Counted from the first letter of the stretch, positions 46,405 to 58,499 are shown. The stretch is 64,000 nucleotides of DNA from Heliocidaris erythrogramma (GCA_025617745.1 CM046855.1:16833880-16897879); one strand, 5' to 3'. A program made the numbers and translations. Notes: generated by a model not told the origin, from the sequence alone.

Positions 46405-48760
46405 GGGAAGCATTGTTGTACTATTCTCCTAAATTTATGAGAAGTGGTTCTATCCCTTCTTTTTCAAGAAAGAGAGTAACTTAAAACTAATTTTTTAAAA
46501 TACAGATATAACCATTGAATGCATGTTTACCCTTGGCCTTTGAGTAATATGTAAACTGAAAACCTTTATATGCAGCGTTTTCAGTAACAGTTGGGTTCTG
46601 CATACTCTATGATTCATTATTTTCGTCAGAGGCTAGGCAATGATAAACTTGATATAATAGTCTTTCAATCTTTTGACCAATTTTAATGTTTTAACCAGAA
46701 TTATGGGGAAATTGAGTTCATTGATTTTTATTCGTCAGAATCAAATATCAATTAAACCGTAATTTACCATAGTGATATTGTCAGAAGATTGAAATTTTGT
46801 AGCCAATCCCCCCAAAATGTCCTTATTATTCAGATTATTATTGCTGCATATCGGTGTACAGAATAACACAAAGTTTGTGAACATGCAATAATTGTTTGTT
46901 GGCAAAACGTTTTATTTCACAGTGGCATAAAAGAGAAAAGTTTTGCTAGGTTTTGCATAAGAAGAACGCATTTTAGTTCTTATGTTTTATTCACCATGTT
47001 CCAATTAAGCCTGTATAATAACCACTAATAAACAAAACAGTTTTAAATATGCATGATATTGATTTTATACATTTTAGTCTCATAACATCGATATGTATGC
47101 CAACCCCCATGCTCTACTTTCAATTTTCGACATCCACTTTGGATTTTTTTTTTGCCATTATGAAACATCTTCTGGAAAATAAGTGATTATCTTGACCTTA
47201 TTGTATAGTGTCCTACTAATCTAGCATCGAGTGGGAATGAGTAAATACATGATTATTAAGGGGGTGCAAGGAGTACTGTAAATGATATTCAGGATCTCAA
47301 AGATATATTGCCATCTCCGTCATTCCATTATATTCTAACCTCTGACGTAGGCAATCTCATCTCATCATATATTACTGACGTGATAGTTTTGACAGTGTCG
47401 TATTTTCACAACAAAATGGAATCATGAATAGGCCACCCATCAAAATAAGAATAGAAAAATAGGAAGAAGGGGTTGCAGAGGCTCCGTTTATCCATCAAAT
47501 TTCATTGTACTTATTATGTAGTAGCATAGGTTAAGCCGTGCTGTAAATGTTATTGCGGTGATACAAGTCAAAATCGGTTTTGATAGAGCCACGTTGGAAA
47601 ACCATCCATCACTTTATGTCTTCAATTGTGCGATAACAATAGGACTTCATTCCTTGGGTGAAAACGCACGCTATATAGGATCGCAGCACACTTTTTTGGT
47701 TTGACGATTTGCACGTAACATGTCGCTATGCTCTTGGAAATATATTTTCCTGTTCGAAACTAAAAGCTTTTTGTATTCTCGTATGATTTTCTTTCTTCTT
47801 CTCCAGTTTCCTTTCTCACCTGTTTTGTAGACGTGCACCTGCCTGTACGAGAGACGATTGCTTCCAAGGCGATGGATTTGTTTCGCTTTCCAGCCTATAA
47901 CTTTACCCAAGACCCTTAATGATATTCTTCTATACAGTCATGTATATTGATTACTTCATAATTTCGATTCATTTTAGTCTCAATATGACTTTATAGTTGT
48001 GACAGACGTCTTTCAAGGTCATTAATCAAACAGAGGCTATGTATTTATTATCATTGACTACTATTAGACGTACTAATAATAACAATAGAGAGTAATCGCT
48101 AATTAGTATCAATATAAATAATTTCAGTGTTTTTAATGTGTGTATAGAAACAGGTAATTTTATTAGAGCTGGATGAGGATGGATGGAGTTGTAGAAAAGA
48201 GAGTCTGGCGATTTTTCCTTTTGATATTGGCCTATTTGTCTATTTCATGCTAAGGAATTGTAAGTAAAAGAATAAATACAGATTTTTTTTTTACATTTTG
48301 TATTTAATTTTATATCTATTTTATTCGTTTAATCCATTAACCATACCTTTCATAAGCTTTGAAATGCCATATACGGAATGAACGAGGAACATTAGAAAGC
48401 AGCACGTTTGTTTAGGTCGCTTTGGACAGCATAAACTGTATAAAAATGAAAAAAAATACAAAAATGCGCTTCATTATTTATAGATATTGGGGCCTGCATT
48501 TCTGTACTTTCATACTATATTTCTTTATATTTTTGGAAGGTATGATGCCATTTACTCTACTTGTGGATTTTACATAAACTTGTCTAACCTCATGTCGGAC
48601 GGGTTTGGTGTGTACATTTTCATATGTAGAACTATAGAACTTTTGGACAATTTTAAAAAGCATATTCCAGGAAACGATCTGGCCCTTTCATGCCAATGTT
48701 CCGTTTTCTTAGACAAAAAACATAACATATGTCGTGCTACTAGAAATCAAGTCGTAAATG
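46405..48760. other. AT-rich spacer, no gene supported
   Basis: No repeat family recognised. Frames at 47671-47910 and 48487-48810 have no recognisable domain. Confidence 0.4.
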
Positions 48761-48764
48761 TACC

Positions 48765-48868
48765 ACCTCACCGCGAGATTAGCGGCCCATTGTGCGGCCG
48801 TGGTCTTTAGCTTGTCGCCCGCTACTCGCGTAACAGCTCGGGTCGCAGTGTGATAGGGCGTTTTACTA
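48765..48868. promoter_or_regulatory. Short CpG-rich patch
   Basis: About 12 CpGs were counted in roughly 100 bp (ACCGCGAG, TGCGGCCGTGG, GTCGCCCGC, ACTCGCGTAAC, CTCGGGTCGCAG) between AT-rich flanks. No tRNA cloverleaf or open reading frame of interest was recognised. A regulatory or small-RNA role is possible. Confidence 0.35.
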
Positions 48869-48869
48869 T

Positions 48870-50145
48870 CATGACAAGATCGTAAAATTAAAATAGCGCG
48901 AGAAGATAAAAAGAAGTAGCTTTAAAACGTAAAACTGAGTGTCTCATTGATATCCACAATGCTATAATTGAATAAAGTTGAATGAACTCTGTTCACAATT
49001 TAATGTTTTGTTACTACAAGGAATGAATGGAGCAGGATACTTTAATAACAGGTTGTGAAACGTATTAATGGCCTGATAGAACAAAACGCGATTAAGCCCC
49101 CTACAATGGCGGCGGCCTTATGAATCTGGGATGTTCAACTAAGGCGAGGATGAATCATAATCTCATGAACATTCTTAAGTTAGTTCAACTAATCTACATT
49201 AAGATTTTTAAAAGCTTTTATTCGGTGCCTTTGATGTTTTTGTTACTATAAGGAATAAACTATAACTTTGACTTATTGAACACGTTGGAATAAAATAATC
49301 AGCAATTTTAAAGAGATGCGACAAGGAAAGGTTATTTTGTAATACCATTCTTTTTTCTTTCTTTTTTTTTTTTTTACAATTGAACAGCATTCATGTTGAT
49401 AAAAGTTAATAATTGATACTTGGGGGAAAAGGACAACTGACAGTCTACAATTATTTTAAAACATTTTTTATAATTGTAAAGTGATGTATTGTGTTAAAGC
49501 CGTTCAATCATTCAGCATTATCATGTTGTTATAAAATTACTGACGGTTTGGTGAGTGTCGTATAAATACATTATCCATTACATTTTCCCATATTCATGTG
49601 CACTATACAAACTTCATATCATATCAGCATTTTAAATGCCAATCTTTGACCGAGGACTATCATGCTTAAATTAGCAATAAGTGACCCAAGGAATTGAAGA
49701 TAAGTCATATTCAATAATAGACAATACAATATCATAATGATCATAACCTCGTGGTCTGCCGAATAATAAATTCCAAAGATGTTATTACCATTCTAGAACG
49801 ATATTTATCTCGATGCCCCCCCCCCCCACAAAATATAAAAGTGTTAACACTGCTTATAAGAGAGCGATTTTTCTCTGACCTAAAGATGAAAATCCCACAT
49901 TAGGCACACCTGAATATGACTTTGAGATTAACAAGCGTACATTCGGATACTTTCAGTTCAACATATCTTCATTTATGAAAGAACAGAAAATGATAACATG
50001 ACCTCTAACCAACTTAAATGGATTTATAAAAGATCTTTTGCACGTACATAATCATGATGACGTAGAGCTTAAACAGTTTCTTCACTGTATAGTAAAATAA
50101 GTCGCCTATTCAATATAATCAGTGATATAATTATACCTTCTTCAC
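48870..50145. other. AT-rich spacer with C12 run
   Basis: A C12 run lies at 49816-49827 and a poly-T run near 49363-49375. ACAATGGCGGCGGCC near 49105 has a YY1-type core. No gene is supported. Confidence 0.45.
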
Positions 50146-50149
50146 ACGA

Positions 50150-50420
50150 TTCTGCCCTTTTGGCATCTATTTCATCACACGAGGATATCAAAATCATAAA
50201 GGCAAGTTTTATTGGGGCAGTAAAGAGTTATATTCCCCATTATTCTTCAGGCTTTAACGGGGTGAGGTTACAGCGAAGGTTTTGTAATAGGCCCGAAGCT
50301 ATTTGCCGTTTTACACGTGTTTCGCGTACTCATGTTGGTAACTGGAGTTGGTGCAAGGCTGTGCGCAGAGCTGAAATCGAACACGGAGCAATTGCATTTT
50401 GTCGTTTAAAAACCCTCAAA
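50150..50420. other. Balanced-composition patch with an 87-codon frame
   Basis: GC-richer than flanks, with a plus-strand frame rich in Arg and Cys that I cannot assign to any family. It could be a decayed exon or a conserved non-coding element. Confidence in coding is low. Confidence 0.2.
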
Positions 50421-50424
50421 TAGT

Positions 50425-50870
50425 TCATTTCGATCAGAGAGATTAATTACATGTTCACACCTGGTCTGCTTTCCAATCCCACATAATGTATATCGGCCGG
50501 CCTTTTTCCGGCTCTTGATTGTAAAAAAAGTACAGTGGAATACTCATCAAACAAATTAGTTATTCATTAATGTGCAATTTGACTAATTGAATGTCATTAT
50601 TTATACAAATCCTACAAATTAAAGCTTAAAAGTACTTGTAACCAACTGAGTCAGGTTATCTGTATGATTGTTTTTCAAAATGCGTTCTGACATTAATCAA
50701 TAATTTAATAGCCCCTGGAGGGGCAACAAGAAAAAAATATACACATCATACTAAGTACATGCATAATTTATACATAGCATATTATGCCGATATGATCCTT
50801 ATATACATTAAAATAAGTGAGAAAAAGTGAGAAGAATTAAACGTAAAATATACGAAACGTGTATTTGAAT
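50425..50870. other. AT-rich spacer
   Basis: CCGGCC and GGCCTTTTTCCGG near 50494-50511 are local GC-rich inverted bits. Nothing else is supported. Confidence 0.35.
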
Positions 50871-50875
50871 ATATT

Positions 50876-51090
50876 GACGATGATATTGATGATGATGATG
50901 ATGATGATGACGATGATGATGATGACGATGATGATGCGAACATGATGGTGATGACCGTGGTAGTTGTGATGAAGAAGACGAAGATGATGAAGATAATAAT
51001 GGTTGTTATGGTGGAGGTGGTGATGGTGGAGATGAAAATGGTTATGATGATGATAATTGTATTTATGGTTTTGACGGTCATAAGCGTGAT
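50876..51090. repeat. (GAT)n-rich imperfect microsatellite
   Basis: (GAT)n with GAC interruptions to about 50937, then a long G/A/T-rich stretch with GATGAT and GGTGGT units. The overlapping minus frame is a Ser/Thr/Ile repeat translation. Confidence 0.9.
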
Positions 51091-51094
51091 AGTG

Positions 51095-51640
51095 ATGATG
51101 TGTTTATGTAATTGATGGTAGTCACAAATATATCAATATGGAAAGAGGACAAATGAATATACCGTTATATTTCATCTCCCGAACATAGTCGTTGCCCTTA
51201 TTGTTTACCAAAAAAGTGCAAGTTAACAAATTTTGTACCCGGGCTTAAAAAAAAAGCTTTCTTTCAAACCATGATTTGGACAGGCATTACACACCCAATT
51301 TTGTAGTTTATGACATGGTTTTGTAATTTGAATAAGTCATACTCACCCCGTAATAATTTGTCTTCGTTATAATTGATTACATTTTTAGGTAACTGTAGGA
51401 TATAATATAACGGTATTTATGAATATACTTGAACTATTTTGGGGCAACAAGTTACGCGTATTAATTATTACACAAAACGACTCAGCCATATAAATACGCC
51501 TGTCACTTGATAATAATCTCAAAGAAACAATCAATAAAATTTCTTTGTAACTTCATGCAAACAATCAGATTTATCTTCATAACATTTCAATGTGATGAAT
51601 CTATCATCTTACCTTTGACCCCATTGTGTCTTTCTGTACT
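51095..51640. other. AT-rich spacer, no gene seen
   Basis: No supported feature. Confidence 0.4.
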
Positions 51641-51734
51641 TTCATTCTTGGCGCGCTTTTTCAGTGGATAACCTTTGGTCGTCTGTCTCCCCCATACGGT
51701 GATCCATCATAAACACCATGCTGCCATCACCACC

Positions 51735-52196
51735 ATGCATTATTACCCCAAAACACAGAACTACACTCACATCGCACCCCAGGATGGCGCCAACCCAGCC
51801 ACGCCTGGGGTGCGGCATTGCTACCCTCCTCACCGGTGTCGCATCAGAAACTTCGTGCAATGTTCGCCGTACATTTTGAATTTTAATCCCTCGTTTTTTG
51901 GAATATTTTCTGTTATGGTGGATAGAAAAATGGTAAAGTTTGGAGCGATTGAGTCCGCTCTATTCGCCGTTCAACGCGTAAACTATATCATCCTGAGATG
52001 GGGGATGTACTTTGAGACGGGCTGGCTAAGGGTTTACAAACACTGGGCCGCTCTGATATTTAACATAGTCACCGGCAGAATAAATGACACACTCTGTTAT
52101 ATATTACATTTTTATTTGAAGTTCAGGGTTCCAGTATTGACTTTACTAAGCAATTGCCTCCCCGGAGAAGTGTTGTGTCTGCAAGCAATTAAGTAA
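51735..52196 (+). CDS. Hypothetical 153-residue frame, unrecognised
   Basis: This is the longest non-repetitive open frame in the window. Counting starts at the first ATG (51735); the frame is open at least to 51675 but upstream initiation would need a non-ATG codon. The first part crosses a GC-richer patch. The second half (about residues 50-150) lies in ordinary AT-containing DNA, has mixed aromatic and hydrophobic composition, and includes the string RWGMYFETGWLRVYKHWAAL. No signal peptide, domain or catalytic motif is recognised. With stops frequent in DNA of this composition, 153 clear codons are uncommon by chance, which is the only positive evidence. It could be an exon, decayed transposon sequence or chance. 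Confidence 0.15.
   Translation: MHYYPKTQNYTHIAPQDGANPATPGVRHCYPPHRCRIRNFVQCSPYILNFNPSFFGIFSVMVDRKMVKFGAIESALFAVQRVNYIILRWGMYFETGWLRVYKHWAALIFNIVTGRINDTLCYILHFYLKFRVPVLTLLSNCLPGEVLCLQAIK
51774..51813. other. Perfect 10 bp hairpin GCACCCCAGG / CCTGGGGTGC
   Basis: The two arms (51774-51783 and 51804-51813) pair perfectly across a 20-base loop within a GC-richer patch. No RNA family is recognised. It lies inside the hypothetical frame beginning at 51735. Confidence 0.6.
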
Positions 52197-52382
52197 ATTT
52201 ATGTTTGAGATCTGTTTATTGATCATTTGAAAATAAAAGAAGGCCTAAATTTTAGGACACATCATCTACAACTGATTTATATTGCAGCGTGTGAGTGTAG
52301 TTCATATTAAGATCGGTCAGAATAGAGCTTTGGCGGGTTAAGTGTATTGACATATCGTCTTCAGCTTGCCTACATCATTGCG

Positions 52383-52462
52383 AGGGTGGAGAAGAGAGAG
52401 AGTGAATGAGAGAAAGACAGAGAGACAGAACAAGAGAGAGGAGAAGGAGAAGATAGACGGCC
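52383..52462. repeat. (GA)n-rich polypurine stretch
   Basis: GAGA and GACAGA units dominate the plus strand. Confidence 0.85.
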
Positions 52463-52530
52463 AAGTGACGGGGTTGCTATGAAATCATCCTCCAGTTTAA
52501 ACAGGATTTCAGTCTCTTTATTCCTTCGAC

Positions 52531-52552
52531 TCATCCATCCATCCATCCATCC
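52531..52552. repeat. (ATCC)n microsatellite
   Basis: About five consecutive ATCC units. Confidence 0.9.
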
Positions 52553-52559
52553 CAGACTA

Positions 52560-53370
52560 ATGTGCCATCGTCAGACCGTCTGTATGGGTTAGATTCGATC
52601 GTGACCAGGCTTGCAGTAAGGGGATGGTCTGCTCACATCACATAACCAACCTCGATTAGCCCCGCCAACAAATCCGATTTCAGCTCAGAATTCACGAATT
52701 CCTCGACGTCCAAAATATTCAAGCAGAAATCTTTTCCCCTCCATCATCAAACCCTTTCTCTCCCCACCCTCCCTCCCCAGGAATGTCATGTTAATACACG
52801 AAGCCTGTTTGTAAACACGGTCCAAGGTATTACCCACAGTGAGTCTACAGTACACAAAATGATTTTCTTCTAGCTCGAACCTATTTGCAAAACATCTAAA
52901 TGTTTGGGTTTTCACAGAATGAATGCAAATGGGGAGAAAGAAACGGACCGAAGTTCGAACAAAGCTAATATGTTTTGTTCTATTTGCCAAACAGTTAGCC
53001 AAGTTGATTCATTAAATATAGTCAGATTATTTTCCTATTATTTACAGGAGTCAAACGAATAATTGTTTTTATTTGTCAAATACTAGAAGACCTGCCATCA
53101 GGATTTTAAGAGATAAACAGTTAGAGCAGTTGAAAATGTCAATATTTTGCTTGGTGTCTGACCCAGTCATTTCTTTTCCAACCAGGTTTACATACTAACA
53201 CATCTTAAAAAAGTGTATACTTGAATCACAGTAGAGGGGTTAGCACTTTAAAAACATCATTTAATTATATTAATTGGTATTTCATAACATAAACACCAAA
53301 ACCAAGGCTTAGTAGATTTCCAACCTTTTTGCTTATCAGCACCATAACAAAATGTCTGAAGTATTCCGGC
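52560..53370. other. Spacer, no gene supported
   Basis: A 105-codon minus frame (52685-53002) shows no domain and runs partly through a pyrimidine-rich stretch. Confidence 0.4.
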
Positions 53371-53374
53371 AAAT

Positions 53375-53640
53375 CAATTTAATTCAATTCAATTTATTTA
53401 TTTCATAAAATCACACGAGTTTATTATATACATCGAAAAGTGTGAGGATCTAATACCCTAGAAAAGCCAGTGGCTTGAGATTGTAGGGGGATCCATAACA
53501 TAAATGATAGTTTGGTGATACATTAAGTAGAAAAGTATAAACAAAGCAATAAAAGTTATAATACAAAATACAGAACATAAAACAAAATACAGAACAAAAA
53601 ACAAAAACATTACAGAAGGACGTAAGTTATATCACAATTT
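53375..53640 (-). mobile_element. LINE 3' UTR and tail, minus strand
   Basis: Read on the minus strand, the sequence contains a small stem-loop AAGCCACTGGCTT (near 53466-53480). It then ends with ATGAAATAAATAAATTGAAT and repeated ATTGA units (53375-53405). A 3' hairpin followed by short terminal repeats parallels the LINE at 21200. No coding region is visible to its right, so it is a short 5'-truncated copy. The right boundary is uncertain; an A/C-rich segment extends to about 53610. Confidence 0.55.
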
Positions 53641-53649
53641 TTAGTCAGA

Positions 53650-55760
53650 AAGATGTATTACATCATGCATTTACAAAGTGTACATCGCATTTACAACGTT
53701 TTGATTGAGAAAACTGACTTATCATCCATTTTAAACTAAGATAACTAAATATCGTCATTACAACTTTAGGCCCGTGACATACAGAAAGAAATTTAGTTTC
53801 AAAGTGGCAGGAACAACAAGAAGTACTTATTTATCAATACTGAATACTACCACACAATATCATCATATTCTATATCATATTTCAGGGAACTTCGATAATG
53901 ATGTCATATTCAAACAAATCAGTGGCCTCTGTATTCATTAACATGAGAAAAAGGTCATAACAACAAGACTAGTTTACAAAGATGTCCATGTACAAGATTA
54001 CTGGAACAAAAATAAGAATGACTCCCATAATTCCAATGGTTATCAATATACACTCCAGAAGTTTTTGAACGATATAAACAGTATGACCCATGCCTAAGAA
54101 TTTATGTATGTTGGAAATAATATCATGATTATTAACAACGGGAAAATGAAGTGATATACAGTTTGCCTTGTAAGCGAAAATAAAACCCAAACATCTAATT
54201 CTGTTAGAAAATATGGAGGAGAAGATGCAACGTCACCATGATAGTATAACTCTGCTAAACAAATACATTCAGAGGGTGATGATCACCCATCAAGGTTGAT
54301 AATCCATTTTCAATATTCATTTTACGTCAAAGCCTGCCCCCTTTTCAGTTTTCTCAATGACTAATGCAATGTTATTGTTCATATTTTCGTCTTCACTTTT
54401 CTACCCTCCCATTGTTTTCGGCCCTCATCTTTGCACCCCTTTCATCCCACCCCTCTCTCACGCCACCTCATTTAGCCGGTGTCCTATTGTTATGGGTCCT
54501 CTTGCGTCTTTACACCGTGTGTGTTCTTATTTTTTTGTTTTCATCGAGAGCTTCTCGCTTATCTTAGGACTCTTGTCCGGCCGGCTTTCCCCCTATTCGA
54601 ATGTCTGCTTACCCCACCTCACTCTCACGCTCACCCCGCTTTAGGCCCTCCATTATTACCATAACAGAGAGAGGGGAACCAAAACTACCCCCTTCTCTCA
54701 CCTCATGCTCTTAATATCGGCACGTCAAGAGTTTCCACTTTGCACCCTACCTTAAAAAAAGATAGCAATCTTCCCTGCGGTATGGAAACAACTTTGCATC
54801 AGGGAGGAAGTTGTTCTTCCCTTGTGCATCTTCTGTCATCAGGGGTTCATTTACACCAACACATTCATATTCTTCCAGTCCCCATCAAACGGATAACATT
54901 ATCAACCCTTAACCACCACTTATTCTTTCTCCCCCGTCTTGGGGTCGGACCAAAGGGTTGATTTAAAGTCAAGGAATCCCGGGGTCAAATTTGAGCCAAG
55001 TCGAGTCAGAACACTCACCAGTCATTATTATGTTCAAGCAGGCACGCGTAGCTAAGAAACCAAATAGTTATGGAGGCACGAAAATGATTAAATCTTATAT
55101 TGGCGGGGTTGGTTTGTACGTCTTGTCTCCTGCTAGGACCTATCTGTGCACCAATGCTCCTTCACTTTCTTTTAATAGTCACTCAATCAAGATCAAGAAC
55201 CTCAGCTCTGGAGAAATCACAGCCAAGACATTTATTGTATATCATCATAAAGCTATTCTGACATGATTGATCATTATTCAATACGAAATTTAGAGCTGAG
55301 ATACTTCGTATGTGAATTGAAATTATTGGTTGATATGATCATTATATTTAGTAATGAATCTGATTTACGCTAATCCATCAACCCTTTTATACAATTTTTG
55401 ATATTGATAAAAAAAAAAAAAGAACGGACTGATAAGGGTTAGTATTTCGTATTTTGTTATATGTTAACAGACAACAGTAATTCATTGATCATGTGAATGC
55501 TATATGACGTAAATCTAAAAAAAATGAAAATTTTCTTCAGAAATTGTCATTATGTTTTGTTGTATATTCACATCTTTTTCACGTACATGTATATTATGTT
55601 TCTAAAATTGTTAATTATTACGATTATGTAAACTCATTCGATATCAAAATAATGTTCTCTCGCCAGTCATAAAAAAAATGTTCGGATGCCAGATTAAGAA
55701 AAGGGGACGGTTCACTCTGCGATTGCAAAGACTCTTAACTTGAAGGGTGCCAGTAGAGAC
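53650..55760. other. Unique DNA, no gene supported
   Basis: The segment 54370-54680 is C+T-rich with several overlapping low-complexity frames. A 91-codon frame at 54991-55266 has no recognisable domain. No RNA gene. Confidence 0.4.
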
Positions 55761-55767
55761 GAGGGAC

Positions 55768-55769
<2 letters not shown>

Positions 55770-55808
<39 letters not shown>
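55770..55808. repeat. (GA)n microsatellite
   Basis: Nearly perfect GA dinucleotide repeat within a longer purine-rich stretch. Confidence 0.95.
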
Positions 55809-55809
<1 letters not shown>

Positions 55810-55814
55810 GGAGG

Positions 55815-56735
55815 CAAATGGATATATAGATTGCGTATGTGCATGAGAAGAAAAAAAAAGGAAGAGAGAAAATGAGAAAGACAGGACTTCCCTATGTGCA
55901 TTTAAATACACCGCGTGTGTAAATCCACTAATTGCATAGTCATCATGCCATCTTCATAAGAAAGTAAAGTCGCACGTTTGAGTAGTTGGTTTGAATACAG
56001 AATGATAAAAGGTGATTTAGTTTGATTTTGAAAATATAGCGAACATTCTAACTTGTGATAAAGAAAATTTACCAATCAACGTCATTAATCTTTGAGTTGA
56101 TGAACGAATACATCTGCCTTTTTACCGCTCCAGAATTCGAATCCACATAATTATCTGCATGCAATTAATCCAGAGCTGCATTTTGAGGTCACATGATCAT
56201 AATAGGCACTTGTAGTAATAGACGAGCATCTTGGGAACTACACTGTAGTGAAAATTGATTGCATAGCTAGCAGACTAAAGAAATGATGGGTAATTATCGA
56301 CATTTATTCGGAGGATACTATCATAACATCATTACATTTCATATCAATCTTGGGTTTGAATTCAAGGTATATAATCTTGTAGTTAAGGGTTTATAAAATG
56401 TTCCTTGCACGTTTGATCAGAATATTCACTTACTGTACTTCTAAACCCCTCCTCCTATATGCACCAATCGACCTATCTTATTTGGTAACTTTCTATTCTA
56501 ACGTCTTGATTATTTCATTCTCTTTTGGGTAGACCTTCATGACAAAGAAATCTTGGATTCTATCTTCAATTTTCTGCGCCCTTGTTCAGAAATTCATGGG
56601 CAGGAGGCGTGGGACATGCCTCACGTATGTTACTACGGCCTCACTTACAATCGCTTAGGCGCGATTGAAGGATGGGAAACGCTTTTCGTTTTTAGAGTCC
56701 TACTTAGAACTCGAAGCTGAGAAAGAGTAGAGAAG
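55815..56735. other. AT-rich spacer, no gene seen
   Basis: No supported feature. Confidence 0.45.
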
Positions 56736-56740
56736 AGGGA

Positions 56741-57060
56741 GAAGGGAGTCGGTGTGGGAAGGGAGCGAGCGAGCGACGACAAGCCAGGCTTGTCTTACGG
56801 GGCAATGAAATATTTATGCTAACAGGGGCGACGGGCCCATCGTCCCGCGAGACGTGAAAACGCGGCCCAAAGCGCCATCCAAATTCGCCACCCCCGCGCG
56901 CATACACAGTGCGCCGTACGGGGCGAGCGATTGCCCTGAGTATGCGCGGCGCAACCCGACCTAAAGAGTCGCCGTTGTTAGACTGCATGAATACATTGAA
57001 GTCATTATGAACATCACACAGCCAATCTTCCATGCATGAGGGCAACCATGGACCACCGAC
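56741..57060. promoter_or_regulatory. Strongest CpG-rich patch, candidate promoter or enhancer
   Basis: About 30 CpGs were counted in the first 235 bp. They include GGGCGACGGG, CATCGTCCCGCGAGACG, CCCCGCGCGCATAC, GTGCGCCGTACGGGGCGAGCG and TATGCGCGGCGC. GCATAAATATTT near 56820 could serve as a TATA-like element on either strand. TATGCGCGGCGC recalls NRF1-type sites. A minus-strand frame of up to 128 codons crosses it but opens with GTG, is Arg/Pro/Ser-rich and has no recognisable domain; low stop density in CpG-rich DNA explains it. The following 90 bp are also balanced in composition. A first exon cannot be excluded. Confidence 0.45.
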
Positions 57061-57069
57061 AACAAGGCG

Positions 57070-57515
57070 ACATCGTGTGATTATTTTCACAATTTGGATC
57101 GTATATTTGATATTTTCAACAGTGCATGCTATATTTTGCTTTGACGAAGTAGTGGTATTGCAAAAAGATACCTTTGTCTTTTTGAAAACACTTCAACTCG
57201 GGGGTTTTGTTTCTTATCTATAGCAGTATCATCTTTGTAAAATGTAGTAAATGTAAAGTACATGATAATTTCACTAAAATAATGTGACCCGATAATCTCT
57301 TTTTGAAATCATATGTCAAAACATGGTTCAAAACATGCCTAGAAATATATATTTGTTCTCGAACAAAATAAAAAAATTTAAACATTTCTTTGCGATTATA
57401 ATAACCCGGTGAGATTTAAAAATCATTTGTTTACCAACAATTCTTTAAAAAAAAAACTTTCTTAACATTTTTTCTGTCTCCGAGACTTCTTGGTGTACGG
57501 ACACAATAGCGATAG
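57070..57515. other. AT-rich spacer
   Basis: No supported feature. Confidence 0.4.
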
Positions 57516-57523
57516 GGCAGAAA

Positions 57524-57708
57524 GGGGGGGGGGGGGCTCCCTTCTCCGAATATGATCTACTCATTTTGCCACAACTACGGTTGGTGCAGAGTGTAACCAT
57601 TAAAGAATTTCATTCTAGATATCACATATCTGGATTATAAGAGATGATAGTAGCACGAATATCGGTTGTTTCGAATTCTCGAGGCAGGGGCTGTAGACCC
57701 CCCCCCCC
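57524..57708. repeat. G13 and C11 homopolymers about 165 bp apart
   Basis: G13 at 57524-57536 and C11 at 57698-57708 could pair as an inverted repeat. The sequence beside the C run (GGCAGGGGCTGTAGA) recalls the G/C-run repeat at 20033, but the similarity is weak. Confidence 0.7.
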
Positions 57709-57874
57709 TTCGTGATCTTGAAACCTGAAGATAACATCGAAAGGGTCAGATAGATATAAAACATGATTTTAAAAAAGGTGGTTAAGCAGACATACTTGAT
57801 GTTGCGAATAATTTTGTGAAAATTAATAACTGTCTCCCTCACTAACTCTCCTGATGTATGTATATAATCTGTCT

Positions 57875-57881
57875 CTCACTC

Positions 57882-57912
<31 letters not shown>

Positions 57913-57920
57913 TCTATTTT
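57875..57920. repeat. (CT)n microsatellite
   Basis: (CT)n at about 57882-57905, then CTTT units. The overlapping frame is a Ser/Leu repeat translation. Confidence 0.9.
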
Positions 57921-58139
57921 ACTTTATACACTCTTTCTGTCTGGATCCCTTTCTTGATATAGACGATTCACTCCTATACCTGACACGTCAACAACAACGA
58001 ATTATCAGAACGTTGAAGGCAATATCGCTCTCCACAATATTTTTTCTCCTTGTCTCTCCCACTGGTACTGCTCCCTCCCTCCCTCGCTACCTCGCAGTTT
58101 TACTTACTCTTTAAGATACATCTTAGGTAAAACCATCAT

Positions 58140-58490
58140 AATAACACCAATAATTTAAAGGAATACTTATATTAGTGAAAGAGGTCTACACAACATACCA
58201 CTGCATGACGGGAATCTTTTTCCACATCACTTTATGTAACTGGTACCCAAATTAAAGTTATTTTAATTGTCCTGCACATGGTAATAGTGTTGTACCACGT
58301 GAAGTGTATCATCTCATCATTGGAATTTACATCACGGGCGAGCCATAAATATACTTTTAGTAGTTTTAGTAGTAACATAATATATACATTGCAAGACGGG
58401 CTATATGGCATCTCGCTGATAGCATTCCGAAAATAAAGACAGGAAAAAATGCCAAAGTGATTTATAATGGTAGGTCAATTGTGTAGATCC
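58140..58490. other. AT-rich spacer
   Basis: A short TTTAGTAG direct repeat lies near 58355-58370. Nothing else is seen. Confidence 0.4.
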
Positions 58491-58499
58491 CAAACCATG

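Noticed and set aside
46201-46413. Short protein with two identical 27-residue repeats
   Set aside because: It is a by-product of the exact 81 bp DNA duplication, which happens to be a multiple of three; nothing suggests translation.
50881-50937. CRISPR-like periodicity
   Set aside because: The (GAT)n stretch is a simple trinucleotide repeat with no unique spacers, and the genome is eukaryotic.
50782-51081. 99-codon Ser/Thr/Ile-rich minus frame
   Set aside because: Translation of the (GAT)n microsatellite.
56704-57090. 128-codon minus-strand frame
   Set aside because: It opens only from GTG, is Arg/Pro/Ser-rich, and lies in a CpG-dense patch where long frames occur by chance. No domain recognised; kept only as a possible regulatory region.
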